From Planctomycetota bacterium (lineage in GTDB: Bacteria; Planctomycetota; Phycisphaerae; UBA1845; UTPLA1): a DNA stretch of 64,000 bases. Where the stretch lies: the NCBI GenBank assembly GCA_003576905.1, contig QEVG01000022.1, positions 1 through 64,000 on the forward strand, given 5' to 3'. The position numbers and the translations under genes are program-made. The notes below the pieces were generated by a model. The model had not been told where the DNA came from. It searched no databases and saw only the letters and a list, made by a program, of their open reading frames with translations. Below are positions 61,285 through 64,000 of the stretch, piece by piece (position 1 is the stretch's first letter; each line of letters begins with the position of its first letter).

Positions 61285-61312
61285 ATTATATATTTCTTGA
61301 TCTACATATCAA
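61285..61312 (-). promoter_or_regulatory. Strong promoter of the molybdoenzyme operon
   Basis: On the minus strand TTGATA (61312-61307) and TATAAT (61290-61285) are spaced by 16 bp, close to consensus. RNA would begin near 61278. The -35 hexamer overlaps one arm of the TTGAT-N6-ATCAA dyad (61297-61312). Confidence 0.7.
61297..61312. promoter_or_regulatory. Candidate regulator site TTGAT-N6-ATCAA
   Basis: A perfect inverted repeat with 5-bp arms and a 6-bp spacer overlaps the -35 of the molybdoenzyme promoter. A closely similar dyad lies at 62018-62033 before the divergent gene. The spacing (N6) differs from FNR boxes (TTGAT-N4-ATCAA). The adjacent Rrf2 regulator is the likeliest ligand. Confidence 0.45.
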
Positions 61313-61343
61313 CAATTGAGTCAAAAAAAACGGTTCCGCTTTC

Positions 61344-61754
61344 CTATCTTCCGCGGCCGCCCAGACCCTCCATCCCGACGTCTCCCAGGGTCACCTTCTC
61401 GAGCATTTCCCGGTAGGCCCGGGAAATGGGTTTCCAGAACTCGTGAAAGCCGCAGGGGTGGTCGTCGTGGCACCGCGGCTGGCCGAAGGGGCAGCGCGAC
61501 CGGTCCAGGACATCGTCAAAGGGGGCCAACACCTGAATCAGCTTGATCTTGTGGGCGGGTTTGGCGAGACGAAAGCCGCCCCCGACGCCGCGGGCGGATT
61601 CGAGCAGGCCCTCGCGCACGGCGTCGCGGAGGATGTGAGAGAGGTATTGTGCCGGAACCCCGGTCTTGGCGGCGATTTCCCGCGCCAGGACCGGGTGCTC
61701 GTCGGATTTACCGGCCACGTAAACCAGGGCGCGAAGGGCGTATTGTGCGGTCAT
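61344..61754 (-). CDS. Rrf2-family Fe-S transcriptional regulator (NsrR/IscR-like)
   Basis: A 136-residue winged-helix protein that begins MTAQYALRALVYVA, the usual Rrf2 start. It has GVPAQYLSHILRDAVREGLL as the recognition region and GVGGGFRLAKP as the wing. Three cysteines (CPFGQPRCHDDHPC) occur at C-x6-C-x5-C; NsrR and IscR have C-x5-C-x5-C at the same place, so an Fe-S cluster is likely. NsrR senses NO. The gene lies directly upstream of the molybdoenzyme operon on the same strand and is divergent from the 4Fe-4S protein gene. ATG 61754 is used, as the open frame upstream lacks homology. Confidence 0.87.
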   Translation of the reverse strand: MTAQYALRALVYVAGKSDEHPVLAREIAAKTGVPAQYLSHILRDAVREGLLESARGVGGGFRLAKPAHKIKLIQVLAPFDDVLDRSRCPFGQPRCHDDHPCGFHEFWKPISRAYREMLEKVTLGDVGMEGLGGRGR

Positions 61755-62049
61755 CGAGAGCACGGCAATTATGGACCTCCACGTCAAAATATAGATTATC
61801 ATCCCCCGGCGCGGCCGTCCAGTGTAATTTCGTACGGGCGCCGCAGGGCGCGCCACCGGCTGGTCACTGGATTTTCCTTCGGAGGTCCGCCTCTGCCGGT
61901 GTCTGGAATTCGAGGGCGTCTGAAAAAAGGGGCGGTCCGGGGGCGTTCCCGCCACCGGGGGGTTGGTTTGTAAAAAAGCGGCGCCGCAATCTGGACTGAA
62001 GACTTAAATATGATAACATGATAAAGATATCAATACTAGAGGCGCCGCC
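61755..62049. other. Divergent regulatory region of rrf2 and the 4Fe-4S/TPR gene
   Basis: The 295-bp gap has AT-rich blocks near 61770-61800 and 62000-62040, each near one of the two divergent starts, with GC-rich DNA between. ATGATAA occurs twice in tandem at 62010-62024 and once, on the other strand, near 61793-61800. No protein gene is seen. Confidence 0.5.
62018..62033. promoter_or_regulatory. Candidate regulator site ATGAT-N6-ATCAA
   Basis: TGAT (62019-62022) and ATCA (62029-62032) are separated by six bases, 17 bases before the ATG at 62050. The arrangement matches the dyad at 61297-61312, suggesting that one regulator acts on both units. Confidence 0.4.
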
Positions 62050-63990
62050 ATGCCGAAAAAGCCCAGCCTCCGCGCCCGCCGGAACCAGCAATCCGGGGCC
62101 GCACCCGACCGCCGTGCGTCCCGCGCCGCCGCCCAGGGAGCGGCCGACCCCGGGCGCTCGTACGGCTGGCGGCGCGCGCTGTGCCTGATTCTCGTGCACG
62201 TCCTTTTCGTCATTCACATCGTGCACTGGCGGCTTGCCGGGCGGACGCTCGCGCCGCTTGAGCTCAACGAGGTGATGTATACGCTGGAGATCGGGATCGT
62301 CACGGCGGGCTTTGTCTTCATGGCCGTCGCCTGCCTGGCTACGCTGATCTTCGGCAGGTTTTTCTGCTCCTGGGGCTGTCACATTCTCGCGCTGCAGGAT
62401 CTCTGCGCCTGGCTGCTCGCGAAGCTGCGCATCCGGCCCCGGCCGATTCGATCGAGAACGCTCGTGTTCGTGGCGCCGATCGCGATGCTGTACATGTTCG
62501 TGTGGCCGCAGATCACGCGGTTGCTCGACGGCCGGCCGATGCCGATCCTCCATCTGCGCGGCGACGGCGAGGGCTGGGCGTCGTTTGTTACCGGCAACTT
62601 CTGGCGAAACCTGCCGGGCCCGGGTGTCGCCATGTTGACATTCCTCATCTGCGGGTTTGCCATCGTCTACGTGCTCGGCGCGCGGTCCTTCTGCGCTTAT
62701 ATCTGCCCCTACGGCGCGGCGTTCGGGCTTGCGGACCGGCTGGCGCCGGGCCGCATCGTCGCCCGCGGAGATTGCTCCAGGTGCGGGCTCTGCACGGCGG
62801 TGTGCCAGTCGCGTGTCCGCGTGCATGAGGAGGCGTCGCTCTATGGGCGCGTCGTCAACCCGGCGTGTTTGAAGGATCTGGACTGCGTCGCGGTATGCCC
62901 GGACAAGGCACTGGCCTACGGCCTGGCACGGCCGCCGGCGTTTGACTTTCTGCGACGTCCGCGGCTTTCGCCCAAGGCCTACGACTTCACGCTTGCCGAA
63001 GATGTTGCGCTCGGCGCCGTGTTTCTCGCGACCTTTTTTGTTTTCCGCGGACTCTACGAGCGTGTGCCGTTTCTGATGACACTCGGCCTGTCGGCGATTC
63101 TCGGGGCTTTGGCCGTGCTGTGCGTCCGACTGGTTCGTGCTCCCCACGTGCGACTGGCGAATCTCCACTTGAAAACAGGCGGCCGCCTGACCGGCTGGGG
63201 GCGCGTCTTCGCAGCGCTGTGCGCCGGGCTCCTCCTGCTGACCCTGCACAGCGGGTTCATCCGATTCGAGCAGTTTCGCGGCGGGCGGGCGATGCGCGAG
63301 GCCGCCCGGGCCCGCGCGGCCAATGACCTGGGATCGCTGACGGCGTCGGTGAACCAGGCCCTCACGCATTTTTCAATCTGCGAGCGATGGGGACTGTATC
63401 GCCCGCCGGAACTGCTGCACCGCATGGGCTCGCTTCACCTCGAATTGAAGAATCACGAGGCGGCCGATGAATATCTCGCTCGCGCTTTCGCGGAGTCGCC
63501 GGACGATCAGTCGCTGCGTCATGATTACGCGAGCGCTCGGTTTGCCCTGGGACAGGCGGCGGCGCAGCAGGGAGACCTTCACCGCGCGACGATCCACTTT
63601 CGCAAGGCGGCGGGTGCCCGTCCCGACGTGCCTGAGTTTCACTACAACCTGGCGGTGATGCTCTCGGCCACCGGCCGGTTGGACGAGGCAATCGAGTCGT
63701 ACCGGGCCAGCCTTCGGTTGTCGCCGGAGGACGTCGATACGCTGAACAACCTGGGGTTGGCCCTGGCGCAGTGCGGCAGGCTGGACGATGCGCTCGTGCC
63801 GCTTCGGCGGGCGGTGATTGTGCGCCCCGACGCGGCGGATCCGCATTTCAACCTGGGACGCGTGCTGGCGATGAAAGGTCAGGAGGTCGAGGCCGCGATC
63901 CACCTGGCCCGCGCCGGGGAGTTGAATCCCGCTTACGAAGCCTATCGGAACGAAGTGACCCGGTCCGCCACGAACGCCCGCGGACGGTAG
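62050..63990 (+). CDS. NosR/NapH-like 4Fe-4S membrane protein fused to TPR domain
   Basis: The 646-residue protein starts with a basic tail, then about five membrane helices. Between them are FFCSWGCHI (about 103-111) and SFCAYICPYG (about 213-222), motifs shared with NosR, NapH and CcoG. Two ferredoxin-type sites follow: CSRCGLCTAVC (241-251, last ligand C-Q rather than C-P) and CLKDLDCVAVCP (276-287). The C-terminal ~200 residues contain about four TPR repeats. NapH/NosR-like proteins pass quinol or ferredoxin electrons across the membrane to periplasmic reductases, so this could serve the molybdoenzyme. The TPR fusion is unusual. ATG 62050; no strong Shine-Dalgarno. Confidence 0.85.
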   Translation: MPKKPSLRARRNQQSGAAPDRRASRAAAQGAADPGRSYGWRRALCLILVHVLFVIHIVHWRLAGRTLAPLELNEVMYTLEIGIVTAGFVFMAVACLATLIFGRFFCSWGCHILALQDLCAWLLAKLRIRPRPIRSRTLVFVAPIAMLYMFVWPQITRLLDGRPMPILHLRGDGEGWASFVTGNFWRNLPGPGVAMLTFLICGFAIVYVLGARSFCAYICPYGAAFGLADRLAPGRIVARGDCSRCGLCTAVCQSRVRVHEEASLYGRVVNPACLKDLDCVAVCPDKALAYGLARPPAFDFLRRPRLSPKAYDFTLAEDVALGAVFLATFFVFRGLYERVPFLMTLGLSAILGALAVLCVRLVRAPHVRLANLHLKTGGRLTGWGRVFAALCAGLLLLTLHSGFIRFEQFRGGRAMREAARARAANDLGSLTASVNQALTHFSICERWGLYRPPELLHRMGSLHLELKNHEAADEYLARAFAESPDDQSLRHDYASARFALGQAAAQQGDLHRATIHFRKAAGARPDVPEFHYNLAVMLSATGRLDEAIESYRASLRLSPEDVDTLNNLGLALAQCGRLDDALVPLRRAVIVRPDAADPHFNLGRVLAMKGQEVEAAIHLARAGELNPAYEAYRNEVTRSATNARGR

Positions 63991-64000
63991 CGGTCGGGCG

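Noticed and set aside
61297-61312. FNR/DNR box
   Set aside because: The arms match TTGAT/ATCAA, but the spacer is six bases instead of four, so FNR-type binding is unlikely.
50966-61754. Classical cytoplasmic nitrate reductase narGHJI
   Set aside because: The alpha subunit has a Tat signal, no NarI-type gene is present, the gamma subunit is a c/b-heme protein, and cluster motifs differ from NarG/NarH.
1-64000. tRNA, rRNA, CRISPR arrays, insertion sequences, prophage or attachment sites
   Set aside because: I looked through the intergenic stretches for cloverleafs, regular direct repeats, transposase motifs and flanking repeats and found none that I could support.

Overview
The window is high-GC DNA from a planctomycete-like bacterium. 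I infer this from a short C-terminal PEP-CTERM sorting tag (13148-13798), an ECF sigma factor paired with a TPR-bearing Ser/Thr kinase (38280-41584), a dockerin-like secreted protease, and an ole (long-chain olefin) gene pair. No marker such as 16S rRNA is present, so the phylum call is an inference. Coding density is high and many neighbours overlap by ATGA. I found no rRNA, tRNA, CRISPR array, insertion sequence or phage gene.

Layout. 1-5.2 kb: 3' end of a cation/proton antiporter with universal-stress domains, hflX, two overlapping PilZ (c-di-GMP receptor-like) genes, a structured minus-strand RNA candidate with an intrinsic terminator, and a lipoprotein. 5.3-10.9 kb: one tightly packed plus-strand operon with a HemW-like radical SAM enzyme, a chorismate-lyase-like protein, a flavin-dependent-halogenase-family oxidoreductase, a small membrane protein, a Na+/solute symporter and a YbgC-type thioesterase. 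It looks like a small-molecule (possibly halogenated aromatic) pathway. 11-19.4 kb: membrane protein, PQQ-type beta-propeller, PEP-CTERM protein, glycosyltransferase, and an ABC ATPase with a very large permease. 19.5-23 kb (minus): glycerate kinase, HtrA protease and metallophosphoesterase, translationally coupled. 23.1-30.3 kb: a second ABC ATPase/permease pair, then a fused OleB-OleC protein and OleD. 30.3-38.2 kb: small coiled-coil protein, S9 peptidase, secreted trypsin-like protease, proline-rich protein, SGNH hydrolase and a UVR-motif protein. 38.3-47 kb: kinase/ECF sigma pair, PadR regulator with a clear self-operator and its partner membrane protein, a polytopic membrane protein, miaA and a DUF486 protein. 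47-50.9 kb: cupin and uvrA.

The most notable region is 50.9-64 kb. A minus-strand operon encodes, in order, an Rrf2-type Fe-S regulator, a membrane-anchored di-heme-c/heme-b gamma subunit, a Tat-exported type II molybdopterin alpha subunit, a 109-aa unknown, a hemerythrin-like protein, an iron-sulfur beta subunit, a NarJ/TorD chaperone, an unknown HExxH/zinc-ribbon protein, and MoaA. A divergent gene encodes a NosR/NapH-like 4Fe-4S membrane protein fused to TPRs. The alpha and beta subunits resemble the outward-facing nitrite oxidoreductase/nitrate reductase (NXR) clade known from Nitrospira and anammox bacteria more than classical NarGH. Sequence alone does not tell nitrite oxidation from nitrate reduction.
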